From the NCBI GenBank assembly GCA_015067995.1, contig SVLJ01000001.1:1-64000 (forward strand): a stretch of DNA of 64,000 nt. Direction: 5' to 3'. Made by a program: the position numbers and the translations under genes. This DNA comes from Oscillospiraceae bacterium (GTDB lineage Bacteria; Bacillota; Clostridia; Oscillospirales; Oscillospiraceae). Of this stretch, positions 33,542-47,123 are shown piece after piece. The notes below the pieces were generated by a model. That model saw nothing but the letters and a program-made list of their open reading frames with translations. It had not been told where the DNA came from and did not search any database. Position 1 is the first letter of the stretch, and each line of letters starts with the position of its first letter.

Positions 33542-34168
33542 ATGATCCAACCGGGAAAAATCAATCTGAGGAATATTCTTGTGGCGGCCGTGGGCGTCTT
33601 CTTTACCGCTACGGGCGCGGTGTTCAACATGTGCGCCGGACTGGGCAATGACTGTATTGGTATTGTCTATGATGGTATGCGCTGCTTTTTCGGCCTGAGT
33701 CAGGAGCAGCTGGGTACGGCCTCCAATATTGTGAATGTCGTGCTTGTGATTCTGCTGCTGATCATTGGCAGGCGATACATCAGCGTGGGTACACTGGTGT
33801 ATTTTATCCCCTACGGACTCTATGCCAATATCGCTACGAACCTTTACGGCCTTCTGTCGTTTTCCGACGGTCTGGTCAACAACATTCTGTTTTCGGTCAT
33901 TGGCTGCCTGTCGCTGTATTTCGGCGTGGCTACGTACATAACCGTGGACATCGGTGTGGACCCCTTCACAGGAATCGTTCTTTGGCTGACGGATAAGCTG
34001 AAGAAGGAGTACCGGTATGTCAAAATCGTATTTGACATCGTGATGATCGCTCTGGGCTGGGCGCTGGGCGGAAAAGCCGGTGTGGTGACGCTGCTGACCG
34101 CGTTTACGGCAGGCCCCTGCATCCAGTTCTTCCATCAGAAGATCCGCAGAGTGCTGGTAGGTGAATAA
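33542..34168 (+). CDS. YczE/YyaS/YitT-like membrane protein
   Basis: ATG 33542 is preceded by GAGAGGAGGAGG. The 208-residue protein has about five to six membrane helices and sequence blocks typical of the YitT/YczE superfamily (FNMCAGLGNDCIGIVYDG and VDIGVDPFTGIVLWL). Members have no firmly assigned function. It is third in the operon after the MFS and acyltransferase genes, with a strong hairpin just past its end. Confidence 0.8.
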   Translation: MIQPGKINLRNILVAAVGVFFTATGAVFNMCAGLGNDCIGIVYDGMRCFFGLSQEQLGTASNIVNVVLVILLLIIGRRYISVGTLVYFIPYGLYANIATNLYGLLSFSDGLVNNILFSVIGCLSLYFGVATYITVDIGVDPFTGIVLWLTDKLKKEYRYVKIVFDIVMIALGWALGGKAGVVTLLTAFTAGPCIQFFHQKIRRVLVGE

Positions 34169-34173
34169 ACAAC

Positions 34174-34213
34174 ATCGCCCCCGTTGGTATTTCCTGATAC
34201 CAACGGGGGCGAT
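34174..34213. terminator. 17-bp perfect hairpin between the YitT-like and thioesterase genes
   Basis: ATCGCCCCCGTTGGTAT and its exact complement flank TTCCTG. On the minus strand TTGTTTATT follows, so it best serves the thioesterase gene; it may stop both convergent transcripts. Confidence 0.8.
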
Positions 34214-34218
34214 GATTG

Positions 34219-34944
34219 TCAGCGGAAAATTTTGGCTGCCGCGGCGGTGCTGCCGTCCTGTTGAAGAACACCGATCTCCATGCCGTCCGATACATCTCTG
34301 CGGCAAATGGAGAGAAGGTCGCCCTCGTAACAAGGGGAGCGGAACAGAATGTCCACTTCCCGTATGGGCATGTCGGCCATCTCCCGGCAGGAGAATGCAC
34401 CAAAAATCGCGTGTACATAGGCTGCATTGTTCATATGCTGCCCCAGATCGATGTCTGTGGAGCGTACCGTGTAGCGACCGATCTCCGGACATGCGGAAAA
34501 ATCATCCGGGATTTTGGCATAAGCGCCTTCGCAGGCAGTGCGTTCACAATGCTCCAGCGATGGTGGATAGTTGTCGGCAATGCGCGCCAGTCTGCCGGTT
34601 TTTACCTCCAGCATGGCCCATTCAGTTTTTCCGGCAGCCACAAGCTCACCGTTGTGGGTCAGCTGGTAGGAGCGGTCACACCGGATTCGCCCTGGAACCT
34701 CCGGCCATGTAACGGCGTTGAGCGTCTGTAAAAGTCTTGGCCGCTGATAGATGCATATTTTGGTTTTGACGGTCAGCCAGAACAGTCCTTTATTGGACAG
34801 GACATCCATGCCAACGCCAATGGCGTCTCCGTGTTCTGCGGCCAGATCCATAAAAAGAGAAAAAATGTGGGGAATGGCAAGCCTGCCGGTGTTGTCGCAC
34901 ATGCTGAGCGCCACAGATACTTGTTTTTCCAGTTTACATTCCAT
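34219..34944 (-). CDS. acyl-ACP thioesterase
   Basis: The 241-residue protein has the double hotdog layout of acyl-ACP thioesterases (FatA/FatB-like family). The first hotdog includes LSNKGLFWLTVKTKICIYQRP; the second has RSTDIDLGQHMNNAAYV with the catalytic Asn/His region. It releases free fatty acids from ACP, adjusting membrane lipid precursors. It is monocistronic and convergent with the preceding operon. Confidence 0.87.
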   Translation of the reverse strand: MECKLEKQVSVALSMCDNTGRLAIPHIFSLFMDLAAEHGDAIGVGMDVLSNKGLFWLTVKTKICIYQRPRLLQTLNAVTWPEVPGRIRCDRSYQLTHNGELVAAGKTEWAMLEVKTGRLARIADNYPPSLEHCERTACEGAYAKIPDDFSACPEIGRYTVRSTDIDLGQHMNNAAYVHAIFGAFSCREMADMPIREVDILFRSPCYEGDLLSICRRDVSDGMEIGVLQQDGSTAAAAKIFR

Positions 34945-35098
34945 TGTTGCCGTCCTTTGCTTCGTGTTCTATTTTGAAATCATATCACCCGGAGAGAAAA
35001 AGTTCAAAGAGTTTTTGCCGGAAGCTGTTTTTTTCGCATAGAATCTGTTATGCTGTCAGTGAATAAACAGGGCGAATGAGGCCGGAACGGAGGAGTGT

Positions 35099-35269
35099 AT
35101 GGATCCCATTTTGTATGTTGTTAAGAAGATTGACGGAGATTATGCCTGGCTGGAGAACGCAGAGCATCCTGAGCGTGAGCCGGTATTTATAGCGCGGGCG
35201 CTGCTGCCGGATACCGTGTTTGAAGGCGCACGGCTTCGATTTGAAAATTTTGAATATACGCAGCTGTAA
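35099..35269 (+). CDS. small DUF3006-like protein (56 aa), not in the ORF track
   Basis: ATG 35099 follows GGAGG by 5 nt. The 56-residue product (MDPILYVVKKIDGDYAWLEN...VFIARALLPD) has the pattern of DUF3006 proteins: a beta strand, an IDGDYA turn, and a LLP...EGxxLRFE end. No catalytic residues are evident. It stands alone between the thioesterase gene and the MoxR operon. Confidence 0.65.
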   Translation: MDPILYVVKKIDGDYAWLENAEHPEREPVFIARALLPDTVFEGARLRFENFEYTQL

Positions 35270-35298
35270 GTATGCGCCATGTATATGAAAAACCGGAA

Positions 35299-35327
35299 TT
35301 GCACCGGGCGAATGGTTGAGATATAAT
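35299..35327 (+). promoter_or_regulatory. promoter of the MoxR operon
   Basis: TTGCAC (35299-35304), 17-nt spacer, TATAAT (35322-35327), 60 bp upstream of ATG 35388. Confidence 0.75.
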
Positions 35328-35387
35328 TAATAAAAAATATTTAAAATGGGACGATGTACCCGGTTGACACAGGAAAGGACTGCCAAT

Positions 35388-36332
35388 ATGGATATTTCTC
35401 GCTTTACAGAGTATCGCAGCAAAGTGCTGGAGAATTGCTCACGGGTCATTGTGGGTAAGGAAGACGCTATCTCTTTGGTCTTGACGTGTTTTATTTGCTC
35501 CGGCCATGTTCTGCTGGAGGATGTGCCAGGTACAGGCAAAACGATGCTTCTGCGCGCATTTGCCAAAACCATCGGCGGTGATTTTAAGCGAATTCAATTC
35601 ACACCGGATCTGCTGCCGTCAGATTTGACCGGCATTCATTTCTTCAGTCAGAAGAGCAGTGAGTTTGAGTTCCGCCCCGGTCCGTTGTTTTCCAACATTG
35701 TGCTGGCAGACGAGATCAACCGTGCTACGCCCCGTACGCAGTCCAGCCTGCTGGAGGCTATGGAGGAGCGTCAGATTACCGTGGATGGTGTTACCACGCG
35801 TCTGGCGGAGCCGTTCATGGTTATGGCTACACAGAACCCGCTGGAGTCCTATGGTACGTTCCCACTGCCGGATGCGCAGATTGACCGCTTCTTTATGCGG
35901 CTGTCTTTGGGATACATGACCCGCGAACAGGAGATGAGCGTTATTTCTCGCCGTTCTGCTGTGGATATTATTGAATCTCTGGAGCGGCGTGTGACGGATG
36001 AGGATACCGCATACGTCCGCAGCGCCTATGCCGAAGTAACGGTGCCGCGGGATGTTCTTGGGTACATGATGGATATTGTGGAAGGCACCCGCAATGGCGG
36101 CAGCTTTGTCAGTGGCGTGTCTACCCGCGGTGCCATTGCGCTCTATAAAGCGTCTCAGGTAACGGCGGCACTGCATGGCCGAGACTATGTGATTCCGGAA
36201 GACGTCAAATATGTGGCGCCCCATGTGCTGGTCCACCGCATTTCTGCCGGCAGCGGTTCCAGAAGCGGAGCGGCGGCAAGCTTTCTGGATGATATCCTGA
36301 AGAGTATTCAGGTTCCGCTGGAAACGGTATGA
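35388..36332 (+). CDS. MoxR family AAA+ ATPase
   Basis: The start ATG 35388 (MDISRFTEYRSKV) has GGAAAGGA upstream. The 314-residue protein has Walker A DVPGTGKTMLLRA, Walker B IVLADEINRATPRTQ, sensor 1 MATQNPLE and a C-terminal lid. MoxR ATPases act as chaperones for the assembly or activation of partner complexes, often with DUF58/VWA proteins. The next gene encodes such a DUF58 protein and overlaps by ATGA. Confidence 0.95.
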   Translation: MDISRFTEYRSKVLENCSRVIVGKEDAISLVLTCFICSGHVLLEDVPGTGKTMLLRAFAKTIGGDFKRIQFTPDLLPSDLTGIHFFSQKSSEFEFRPGPLFSNIVLADEINRATPRTQSSLLEAMEERQITVDGVTTRLAEPFMVMATQNPLESYGTFPLPDAQIDRFFMRLSLGYMTREQEMSVISRRSAVDIIESLERRVTDEDTAYVRSAYAEVTVPRDVLGYMMDIVEGTRNGGSFVSGVSTRGAIALYKASQVTAALHGRDYVIPEDVKYVAPHVLVHRISAGSGSRSGAAASFLDDILKSIQVPLETV

Positions 36333-37405
36333 TCGTATTTTTTGTTGTATTTCTGGCTGCGCTGGCGCTGTATATGCAGAATCGCTCCATAACGAAAGGA
36401 TTGGATTCTGTAAAGGAAGACCATTGGATGGACGCCGCGATTGTTGAGCCGGATGAAGAATTTCATATCGTGATTTCCCTGAAGAACACCGGTCGGGGGC
36501 TGATCCCGTTTCTGCGGGTCAGCGAGAGCATTCCCTACCGCATGGATTTGCTGATGGAAAGCGGATATATCATCAAGGACTCCCGGGGCGGTAAGCAGGT
36601 GAGTTATACCACCTGGCTTCGTCCACGGCAGGAGGTGCGGAAGTATTTGCCGGTGTCAGCGCCGCAGCGCGGACGGTATTTTTTGCAGGAACTGGTGCTG
36701 GGTGGCGGCGATTTTCTGGGGCTGAGTGAACGTACCCGGCATTACAATGGCTTCCGCGAGGTTGTGTCCGTTCCCAAAGCTGCCCCGGAGCAGGCGATAG
36801 GTGAGGTGCTGGGTGGATTTATGGGTGATGTGTCGGTGCGGCGCTTCATTCTGGAGGATCCGGTGCTGACGCTGGGGTACAGAGAATATACCGGCCGTGA
36901 GCCTATGAAGATGATCTCCTGGACACAGAGCGCCAGGGGAATGGGGCTCATGGTAAAGAAGTATGATTACACGCTGGAGCCTGCCGTTTCTGTGCTGTTG
37001 AATATCGAGAGTATATCAGACGGCTGCGACGAGGAACTTGAGCGCTGTTTCTCTTTGGCCAGAACCGTCTGCAGCACGCTGGAAGAACGGGGGATCCAGT
37101 ATGATTTTGCCACCAATGCCGTGATAGCGGGTGCCATGTCGGATCTGTCCACCATGAGTGAGGGCCTTGGCCAACGGCATTTTGAAGGCATCCTGGAGGC
37201 TTTGGGTCGTGCCACCTATTCCGTTTCCCGTTCTGCAGATAAGCTGCTGTCAGGGGCTGCGTCTGCCGGTTATGGCTCTGCAAGGGGGCGAATCCTCATC
37301 ACACCGGATCGTACTGCGCTTCATCCGCAAATACTAAACCGGCTGAGAGAGGTTTCCGGCGGAAATCTGCTGGTGATTGCTGCATCGGAGGTGGAACCAT
37401 GGTGA
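36329..37405 (+). CDS. DUF58 domain membrane protein
   Basis: The 358-residue product has a very short N-terminus and one membrane helix (residues 1-17), then a beta-rich stretch and the DUF58 core REYTGREPMKMISWTQSARG followed by a VWA-like fold. DUF58 proteins are usual partners of MoxR. It overlaps the MoxR gene by 4 nt and the next gene by 7 nt, so all three are translationally coupled. Confidence 0.9.
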   Translation: MIVFFVVFLAALALYMQNRSITKGLDSVKEDHWMDAAIVEPDEEFHIVISLKNTGRGLIPFLRVSESIPYRMDLLMESGYIIKDSRGGKQVSYTTWLRPRQEVRKYLPVSAPQRGRYFLQELVLGGGDFLGLSERTRHYNGFREVVSVPKAAPEQAIGEVLGGFMGDVSVRRFILEDPVLTLGYREYTGREPMKMISWTQSARGMGLMVKKYDYTLEPAVSVLLNIESISDGCDEELERCFSLARTVCSTLEERGIQYDFATNAVIAGAMSDLSTMSEGLGQRHFEGILEALGRATYSVSRSADKLLSGAASAGYGSARGRILITPDRTALHPQILNRLREVSGGNLLVIAASEVEPW

Positions 37406-38619
37406 TGATGCATGGCCTTCGCGGCCTAACGGAGCTGGCTTTTTACTATGCTTTTGCATCCTTTGTGGCTGTCTGCGGCGGCAGTCGGTATGCGTTGGCG
37501 GGGCTGATGCTTCAGACGATCTGCTTCACGCTCTCGGCAATGCTGAAGAAGCGCCGATGGCTGCGCATGGCTGCATTGACACCCATGATGCTTTTTTGGC
37601 TGCTGCCGGGTATTCGGATGGCAGATACGCTGCTGTTTCTTCCGCCGGCGGTTTATGTGATCTGGTTGGTATATAGCGGTTCGTATTCGCTGGATTGGGG
37701 CCGTCATGTGGAACTGTTTTCTGTTTTTTGGAAATCGTATGCCATATTTGCCTTTATTCTGCTGCTGATCGGAATGCTTCCGGAAATGTCGCAGGCGTCC
37801 ATTCCCATTGCGCTGATCATGCTGGTGGGATCTGTTTTGCTCATGCGTTCTTTGCGGCATGAACCGGAAACGTATTGCCGGAAATCGTACCAGCTGGCCA
37901 ATGCGGCCACTGTGGCGGTTGTGATGATGGTGGCGGCTTTAATGAGCACCAGGGCGTTTTTGGAAACATGTGCATCTGCTTTCGCAGCAGCGTACAGGAT
38001 GTTTGTGCTGCCGATGCTGATGCTGGCTCTGACGGGCTTTATTTACATTCTGCGAGTGGTGGCGTGGCTGGCATCCTTGCTGAATATCCATCTGCCGGAA
38101 AATCGGGAGGAGCCTCCCAAACTTCAGCTGGACGGATTCGTTGAGGATCTGGGGCTGGATCAGCTGGGCGGAGAGACGGTGGGGGAGGAGTTCCTGATCC
38201 TGCTGTGCGTTTTGTTGGCTGCGGCTGTGCTGTACCTGTTTTTCCGCTGGATGATGCGGCTTGGCTGGGGTGAGCGGCGGCCACCTGAGACACGTGAGGA
38301 ACGGTTTGATATATCCGGAGATACCGGCGAGAAGATGCGGCCTGCACGGCCAGGAAACGCTGTGCAGCGTGTAAGAGCACAGTACCGGAAATTCCTGAAG
38401 CTGTATCTTTCTGCGGGCGGTGAACTGGACAAAACGCACACCAGTCTGGATGTGGAACAGGGAGCCAAACGGTGTCGTTTTCCGCAGGAGGATGTTGAGG
38501 AATTGCGGTCTGTCTATATTCGTGCCCGCTATGCAGAGCGCGCGGAGGCAAAGGATGTTTTCCGGGCGAAAGAGCTGTATGCTGCTATGAAGAGAGCACA
38601 TCGTACCGAGGGAAAATAG
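37399..38619 (+). CDS. membrane protein with C-terminal DUF4129-like domain
   Basis: The 406-residue product has about six to eight N-terminal membrane helices, a further helix near 265-285 (FLILLCVLLAAAVLYLFFRWMM), and a C-terminal cytosolic helical domain of about 90 residues (VQRVRAQYRKFLKLYL...YIRARYAERA) typical of DUF4129. In many operons this domain is fused to a transglutaminase-like protein; no transglutaminase core is seen here. It completes a MoxR-DUF58 complex, probably acting at the membrane. Confidence 0.78.
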   Translation: MVMMHGLRGLTELAFYYAFASFVAVCGGSRYALAGLMLQTICFTLSAMLKKRRWLRMAALTPMMLFWLLPGIRMADTLLFLPPAVYVIWLVYSGSYSLDWGRHVELFSVFWKSYAIFAFILLLIGMLPEMSQASIPIALIMLVGSVLLMRSLRHEPETYCRKSYQLANAATVAVVMMVAALMSTRAFLETCASAFAAAYRMFVLPMLMLALTGFIYILRVVAWLASLLNIHLPENREEPPKLQLDGFVEDLGLDQLGGETVGEEFLILLCVLLAAAVLYLFFRWMMRLGWGERRPPETREERFDISGDTGEKMRPARPGNAVQRVRAQYRKFLKLYLSAGGELDKTHTSLDVEQGAKRCRFPQEDVEELRSVYIRARYAERAEAKDVFRAKELYAAMKRAHRTEGK

Positions 38620-38648
38620 TTGTATTTTTCTCTGAAACAGTGTATGAT
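38620..38648 (+). promoter_or_regulatory. promoter of the 60-aa membrane protein gene
   Basis: TTGTAT (38620-38625), 17-nt spacer, TATGAT (38643-38648), 36 bp upstream of ATG 38685. Confidence 0.55.
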
Positions 38649-38684
38649 AAAATTCAGTAAGGACAATGTACAGGAGGAATCGCA

Positions 38685-38867
38685 ATGGGTAAGACTGCAC
38701 GTATGGTCATGAAAATTGTTGGAGCAAGCCTGGCACTGGCAGCCGTGATTTGTTTGCTGATCGGCGGCTGGCATGACCTGGTTGTGGCCAAGGAAGGCCT
38801 GAAGGCTCGTATGTCTGGTAAACGGTCTGAGTATGATGACTACAACGACAGCGAGCTGTACGGATAA
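38685..38867 (+). CDS. small single-pass membrane protein (60 aa)
   Basis: ATG 38685 follows AGGAGG. The protein has a basic start (MGKTARMVMK), one helix at about residues 9-28, and an acidic, Tyr-rich tail (SEYDDYNDSELYG). I recognise no family. It has its own promoter and a strong terminator, which support a real, independently expressed gene between the MoxR operon and rpoB. Confidence 0.72.
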   Translation: MGKTARMVMKIVGASLALAAVICLLIGGWHDLVVAKEGLKARMSGKRSEYDDYNDSELYG

Positions 38868-38885
38868 ACAAGCTTACAAAGAGTA

Positions 38886-38921
38886 AAAAGAGCAGAAGCG
38901 GTACGCCGCTTCTGCTCTTTT
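38886..38921 (+). terminator. terminator of the 60-aa gene
   Basis: Perfect 16-bp stem AAAAGAGCAGAAGCGG / CCGCTTCTGCTCTTTT with a TACG loop, then GTTT. Confidence 0.9.
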
Positions 38922-38977
38922 GTTTACAAAAGGAGAAATAAAAAATGGATGAATCCCATTCATCCCCAAAACATGTA

Positions 38978-39006
38978 TTGACATTAAAAAAAATATATGG
39001 TAGAAT
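38978..39006 (+). promoter_or_regulatory. rpoBC promoter
   Basis: TTGACA (38978-38983), 17-nt A/T-rich spacer, TAGAAT (39001-39006). It yields a leader of about 225 nt before rpoB, with CTTGCAAT (39013-39020) pairing to ATTGCAAG (39050-39057). Confidence 0.8.
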
Positions 39007-39236
39007 AAATCGCTTGCAATAACGGGATTGAAAAATAACTTCCCCTGCCATTGCAAGATAAAGATAGCATATCTTACTGCGAAAAGCAATAGCTGACATT
39101 TGCGATTTTAACAACACCTCCGTGTGTGTCGGAAGCGGAGATGCATCGGCGTTGCTCATCGCAAATGAAAATACTCTGCTTCAGGGAAGAGGGGCAGCTC
39201 ATTCCTGCGGCAAAAGAAAGGTTGCGTGAATTACAG

Positions 39237-42953
<3,717 letters not shown>

Positions 42954-43018
42954 TTTGGAATTGATCCACTCAAATGATGTCGTTTGATTCTAAATCATCT
43001 AAGGAGGAATACAGCCAT

Positions 43019-46000
43019 ATGACTGATACTAATACTGGCAACAACATCACATTTGATGCCATCAAAATCGGCATGGCATCTCCGATGCAGATCAGCGAGT
43101 GGTCCTACGGTGAAGTCAGAAAGCCGGAGACCATTAACTACCGTACCCTGAAGCCCGAACGGGATGGCCTGTTCTGTGAACGGATATTTGGACCCACCAA
43201 GGACTGGGAGTGCCACTGCGGTAAGTTCAAGAAGATCCGCTATAAGGGTAAGATCTGTGATCGCTGCGGTGTCGAGGTGACCCGCGCAAAGGTGCGCCGT
43301 GAGCGCATGGGCCATATCAATCTGGCCACCCCCGTTTCTCATATCTGGTATTTCAAGGGCATTCCTTCCCGCATGGGTCTGCTGCTGGACATCAGTCCTC
43401 GTATTCTGGAGAAGGTTCTGTACTTCGCCAACTATATTGTTACCGATCCCGGCGAAACACCCCTGAGCCGCAACCAGATTCTTTCCGAGAAGGAATATCG
43501 CGACTATCGTGAGAAGTATGAGGACGACTTCAGCGCCGGAATGGGTGCTGAGGCTGTCAAGAAGCTGCTGGCTACCGTGGGCCTGAGTTCTGAGGATGGT
43601 GCACGCAAGCTGCAGCTGATGGCAGAGTATGACGAGCTGAAGGCCAAGCGCGACATTCTGCAGGAAAAGGGCATGGATCTGAAGGAAGACGAGCTGGAGA
43701 AGATGAAGGCTCTGGATTCCGAGATCGATACCTTCCATGGCCTGGACGCTCTGTCTGAGCAGCTGCATGCCGAGCTGCGCGGCGCTGCCGGTCAGAAGAA
43801 GGCGCGCATTGTCAAGCGCCTGGAGGTAGTGGATGCCTTCCGCATTTCCCACAATCGTCCTGAGTGGATGATCATTGACGTTCTGCCGGTGATCCCGCCC
43901 GAACTGCGCCCCATGGTGCAGCTGGACGGCGGCCGCTTCGCTACTTCCGATCTGAACGATCTGTATCGCCGTGTTATCAACCGCAACAACCGTCTGAAGA
44001 GACTGATCCAGCTGAAGGCGCCTGACATCATCGTGCGCAATGAGAAGCGCATGCTGCAGGAGGCTGTGGACGCTCTGATCGACAACGGCCGCCGTGGCCG
44101 TGCCGTTACCGGTGCCAACAATCGCGCTCTGAAGTCTCTCAGCGATCTGCTGAAGGGCAAGCAGGGACGCTTCCGTCAGAACCTGCTGGGCAAGCGTGTT
44201 GACTACTCTGGCCGAAGCGTTATCGTTGTCGGTCCTGAGCTGAAGATCTATCAGTGCGGTGTGCCCAAGGAAATGGCCGTGGAGCTGTTCCGCCCCTTCA
44301 TCATGAAGAAGCTGGTGGAGGACGGCACCGCCAACAACATCAAGTCTGCCAAGAAGATGGTGGATAAGGGCGTCACCGAGGTCTGGGATGCTCTGGACTT
44401 CATCATCAAGGACCATCCTGTTATGCTCAACCGCGCACCCACCCTGCACCGTCTGGGTATCCAGGCCTTTGAGCCTGTGCTGGTGGATGGCCGCGCACTG
44501 AAGCTGCATCCTCTGACCTGTACCGCTTTCAACGCCGACTTCGACGGTGACCAGATGGCCATCCATGTGCCTCTGTCTGCGGAAGCACAGGCTGAGGCAC
44601 GTCTGCTGATGCTCTCTGCCAATAACTTGCTGCGTCCTCAGGATGGCGGCCCTGTTACCGTTCCCACACAGGACATGGTGCTGGGTTCCTACTACCTGAC
44701 CATGGATCGCATGGGCAAGAACGAGACTGGTGCGGAGACCATCTGGTGTGATGATGCTGGTGAGACCGATCTGCCCGCGCAGAGCATCGTGGACGCGGAT
44801 GAGTTCCTGGCCGCCAATGCGGCTGCCAAGGCGGCGGGGAAGAAGCAGGCTACCTACAAGCCTCTGCACGTTTATGCCAGCGAGGAAGAGGCTATCATGG
44901 CCTACAATGCCCACATCATCGGCATGCATTGTCCCATTGGTGTCCGTGTGACTCGTTCCATCAATGGCGTAGACTATACCCGCGTTGTGGAAATTACTCC
45001 CGGTCGTATCATCTTTAACCAGAACGTGCCTCAGGATCTGGGTTTTGTGGATCGTACCGATCCCGAGCATGTGTGCGACTATGAGATCACCTTTACCTGC
45101 GGCAAGAAGCAGCTGGGCAAAATCGTTGACAAGACCATCCGCAACCACGGCTTCACCGTTGCTGCCGAGGTGCTGGATGCCATCAAGGCCACCGGCTACA
45201 AATACTCCACGGTGGCTGCCATCACCGTCTCCATCGCTGACATGACCGTGCCTCCCAAGAAGTATGAGCTGGTCAGCCAGACGGAGAACCGTGTTCTGGC
45301 CATTGAAAACCAGTATAAGATGGGCTTCATGACGGATCAGGAGCGCTATAAGCAGGTGGTTCAGGAGTGGGAGAAGACTACCAATGAAGTCTCTGATGCT
45401 CTGCAGGATAACCTGGACCGCTACAACCCCATCTATATGATGGCTGACTCCGGCGCTCGTGGTTCTATGAAGCAGATTCGTCAGCTGGCTGGTATGCGCG
45501 GCCTGATCGCAAACACTGCTGGTAAGACCATTGAGATTCCCATCAAGGCAAACTACCGTGAAGGCCTGACCGCTCTGGAGTACTTTATCTCCAGCCGTGG
45601 CGCCCGTAAGGGCTTGGCGGACACCGCTCTTCGTACCGCTGACTCCGGCTATCTGACTCGTCGAATGGTTGACGTTTCTCAGGAAGTCATCATCCGTGAG
45701 CAGGACTGCGGCATCAGCCATGGCATCACTGTTCGCGAGATCAGCGAGAACGGCCAGGTGATTGAAAAGTTCTCTGACCGCATTTTCGGCCGTTATCCCA
45801 TCACCGATGTGGTGGATCCCGCTACCGGTGAGCTGCTGTGCAGCGCCGATCAGATGATCGGTGAGGACGAGGTCAAGAAGATCGAGAAGGCCGGCATTAC
45901 CGAGCTGGGCATCCGTACTGTTCTGACCTGTAAGGCACGCCGCGGCGTCTGTGCCAAGTGCTACGGTATGAACCTGGCTACCCGTCAGCCTGTCGGCCCC

Positions 46001-46909
46001 GGCGAGGCGGTCGGCATCATTGCCGCACAGTCCATCGGTGAACCCGGTACTCAGCTGACCATGCGTACCTTCCATACCGGCGGTCTGGCCGGCGGCGATA
46101 TCACCCAGGGCCTTCCCCGAGTGGAGGAGCTGTTCGAGGCGCGCAAGCCCAAGAGAATGGCTCAGCTGGCTGAAATCGGCGGTAAGGTCAAGTTCGAGGA
46201 GACCGGCAAGAGCCTCCTGAACATTGTCATTACTGCAGATGACGGCGATACCCGCACGTATTCTGTGCCCCACACCGGCCTGCAGGTGCGGGACGGCGAG
46301 ATCGTCGAGAAGGGCGTTGCTCTGACTTATGGTGCATTGAATCCCCACGATGTTCTGCGTATCCGCGGCAACGACGCCGTGTACAACTACCTGATTCAGG
46401 AAGTTCTGCGCGTGTACCGTCAGCAAGGCGTTGACATCAACGATAAGCATATCGAGGTTATCGTTCGCCAGATGATGCGCAAGGTTCGTCTGGAGGATGC
46501 CGGCGATACCAAGCTGCTGGATGGTTCCATGGTGGATGTGCTGGAGCTGGATGCCGCCAACGAGGAGATCGACCGCCGCAACGCTGCGGGCGAGCGCCGC
46601 GAGGATGGCGAGCCCCTGCGCCACGCAGAAGGCACTCAGCTGCTGATGGGTATCACCAAGGCCTCTCTGGCCACGGATTCCTTCCTGTCTGCCGCATCCT
46701 TCCAGGAGACTACCAAGGTTCTCACGGAGGCTGCCATCAAGGGCAAGGTGGACCGCCTGGAAGGTCTGAAGGAGAATGTCATTATCGGTAAGCTGATCCC
46801 CGCCGGTACCGGCCTGACTGCTTACAAGGCGTTTGCTGAGGAGATCGTCCCCGATGTAGTCCATGAGACTGAGGAACCTCTTGCCGAAGCTGCTGATTTC
46901 ACAGAGTAA
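43019..46909 (+). CDS. rpoC: DNA-directed RNA polymerase subunit beta'
   Basis: ATG 43019 ([19 protein letters not shown]) follows AAGGAGG at a rather long 12 nt. The 1296-residue protein has the N-terminal zinc site [20 protein letters not shown], the catalytic [10 protein letters not shown] with its Mg-binding aspartates, the bridge/trigger helix region, and a second zinc cluster ([13 protein letters not shown]). Together with RpoB it forms the polymerase active centre. A terminator follows 15 nt after the stop. Confidence 0.98.
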   Translation: MTDTNTGNNITFDAIKIGMASPMQISEWSYGEVRKPETINYRTLKPERDGLFCERIFGPTKDWECHCGKFKKIRYKGKICDRCGVEVTRAKVRRERMGHINLATPVSHIWYFKGIPSRMGLLLDISPRILEKVLYFANYIVTDPGETPLSRNQILSEKEYRDYREKYEDDFSAGMGAEAVKKLLATVGLSSEDGARKLQLMAEYDELKAKRDILQEKGMDLKEDELEKMKALDSEIDTFHGLDALSEQLHAELRGAAGQKKARIVKRLEVVDAFRISHNRPEWMIIDVLPVIPPELRPMVQLDGGRFATSDLNDLYRRVINRNNRLKRLIQLKAPDIIVRNEKRMLQEAVDALIDNGRRGRAVTGANNRALKSLSDLLKGKQGRFRQNLLGKRVDYSGRSVIVVGPELKIYQCGVPKEMAVELFRPFIMKKLVEDGTANNIKSAKKMVDKGVTEVWDALDFIIKDHPVMLNRAPTLHRLGIQAFEPVLVDGRALKLHPLTCTAFNADFDGDQMAIHVPLSAEAQAEARLLMLSANNLLRPQDGGPVTVPTQDMVLGSYYLTMDRMGKNETGAETIWCDDAGETDLPAQSIVDADEFLAANAAAKAAGKKQATYKPLHVYASEEEAIMAYNAHIIGMHCPIGVRVTRSINGVDYTRVVEITPGRIIFNQNVPQDLGFVDRTDPEHVCDYEITFTCGKKQLGKIVDKTIRNHGFTVAAEVLDAIKATGYKYSTVAAITVSIADMTVPPKKYELVSQTENRVLAIENQYKMGFMTDQERYKQVVQEWEKTTNEVSDALQDNLDRYNPIYMMADSGARGSMKQIRQLAGMRGLIANTAGKTIEIPIKANYREGLTALEYFISSRGARKGLADTALRTADSGYLTRRMVDVSQEVIIREQDCGISHGITVREISENGQVIEKFSDRIFGRYPITDVVDPATGELLCSADQMIGEDEVKKIEKAGITELGIRTVLTCKARRGVCAKCYGMNLATRQPVGPGEAVGIIAAQSIGEPGTQLTMRTFHTGGLAGGDITQGLPRVEELFEARKPKRMAQLAEIGGKVKFEETGKSLLNIVITADDGDTRTYSVPHTGLQVRDGEIVEKGVALTYGALNPHDVLRIRGNDAVYNYLIQEVLRVYRQQGVDINDKHIEVIVRQMMRKVRLEDAGDTKLLDGSMVDVLELDAANEEIDRRNAAGERREDGEPLRHAEGTQLLMGITKASLATDSFLSAASFQETTKVLTEAAIKGKVDRLEGLKENVIIGKLIPAGTGLTAYKAFAEEIVPDVVHETEEPLAEAADFTE

Positions 46910-46924
46910 TTTCTGATTTTTTTG

Positions 46925-46956
46925 AAAGGATGCTGCCTGAAAAGGCAGCATCCTTT
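46925..46956 (+). terminator. rpoBC terminator
   Basis: Perfect 14-bp stem AAAGGATGCTGCCT / AGGCAGCATCCTTT with a GAAA loop, then TGTATATG. Confidence 0.9.
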
Positions 46957-47037
46957 TGTATATGAAAAGTGACAGGGAAAGGGATGAAAAAGTGCCAAAA
47001 AATCACAAAAAAAGCAGTAGGTTTTCACAAAGAGTAC

Positions 47038-47066
47038 TTGACTAACCAGAATGCTGGTGCTATAAT
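47038..47066 (+). promoter_or_regulatory. promoter of the rpsL (str) operon
   Basis: TTGACT (47038-47043), 17-nt spacer, TATAAT (47061-47066), 58 bp upstream of the L7Ae-like GTG start. Confidence 0.8.
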
Positions 47067-47123
47067 TTATAACCGCGCGGGAATGTCCTGCGAATTTTTC
47101 CATGCGTTTCAGGAGGGACTCCC

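Noticed and set aside
42995-46951. 1318-codon minus-strand ORF opposite rpoC
   Set aside because: Antisense shadow of rpoC for the same reason, with no plausible start signals.
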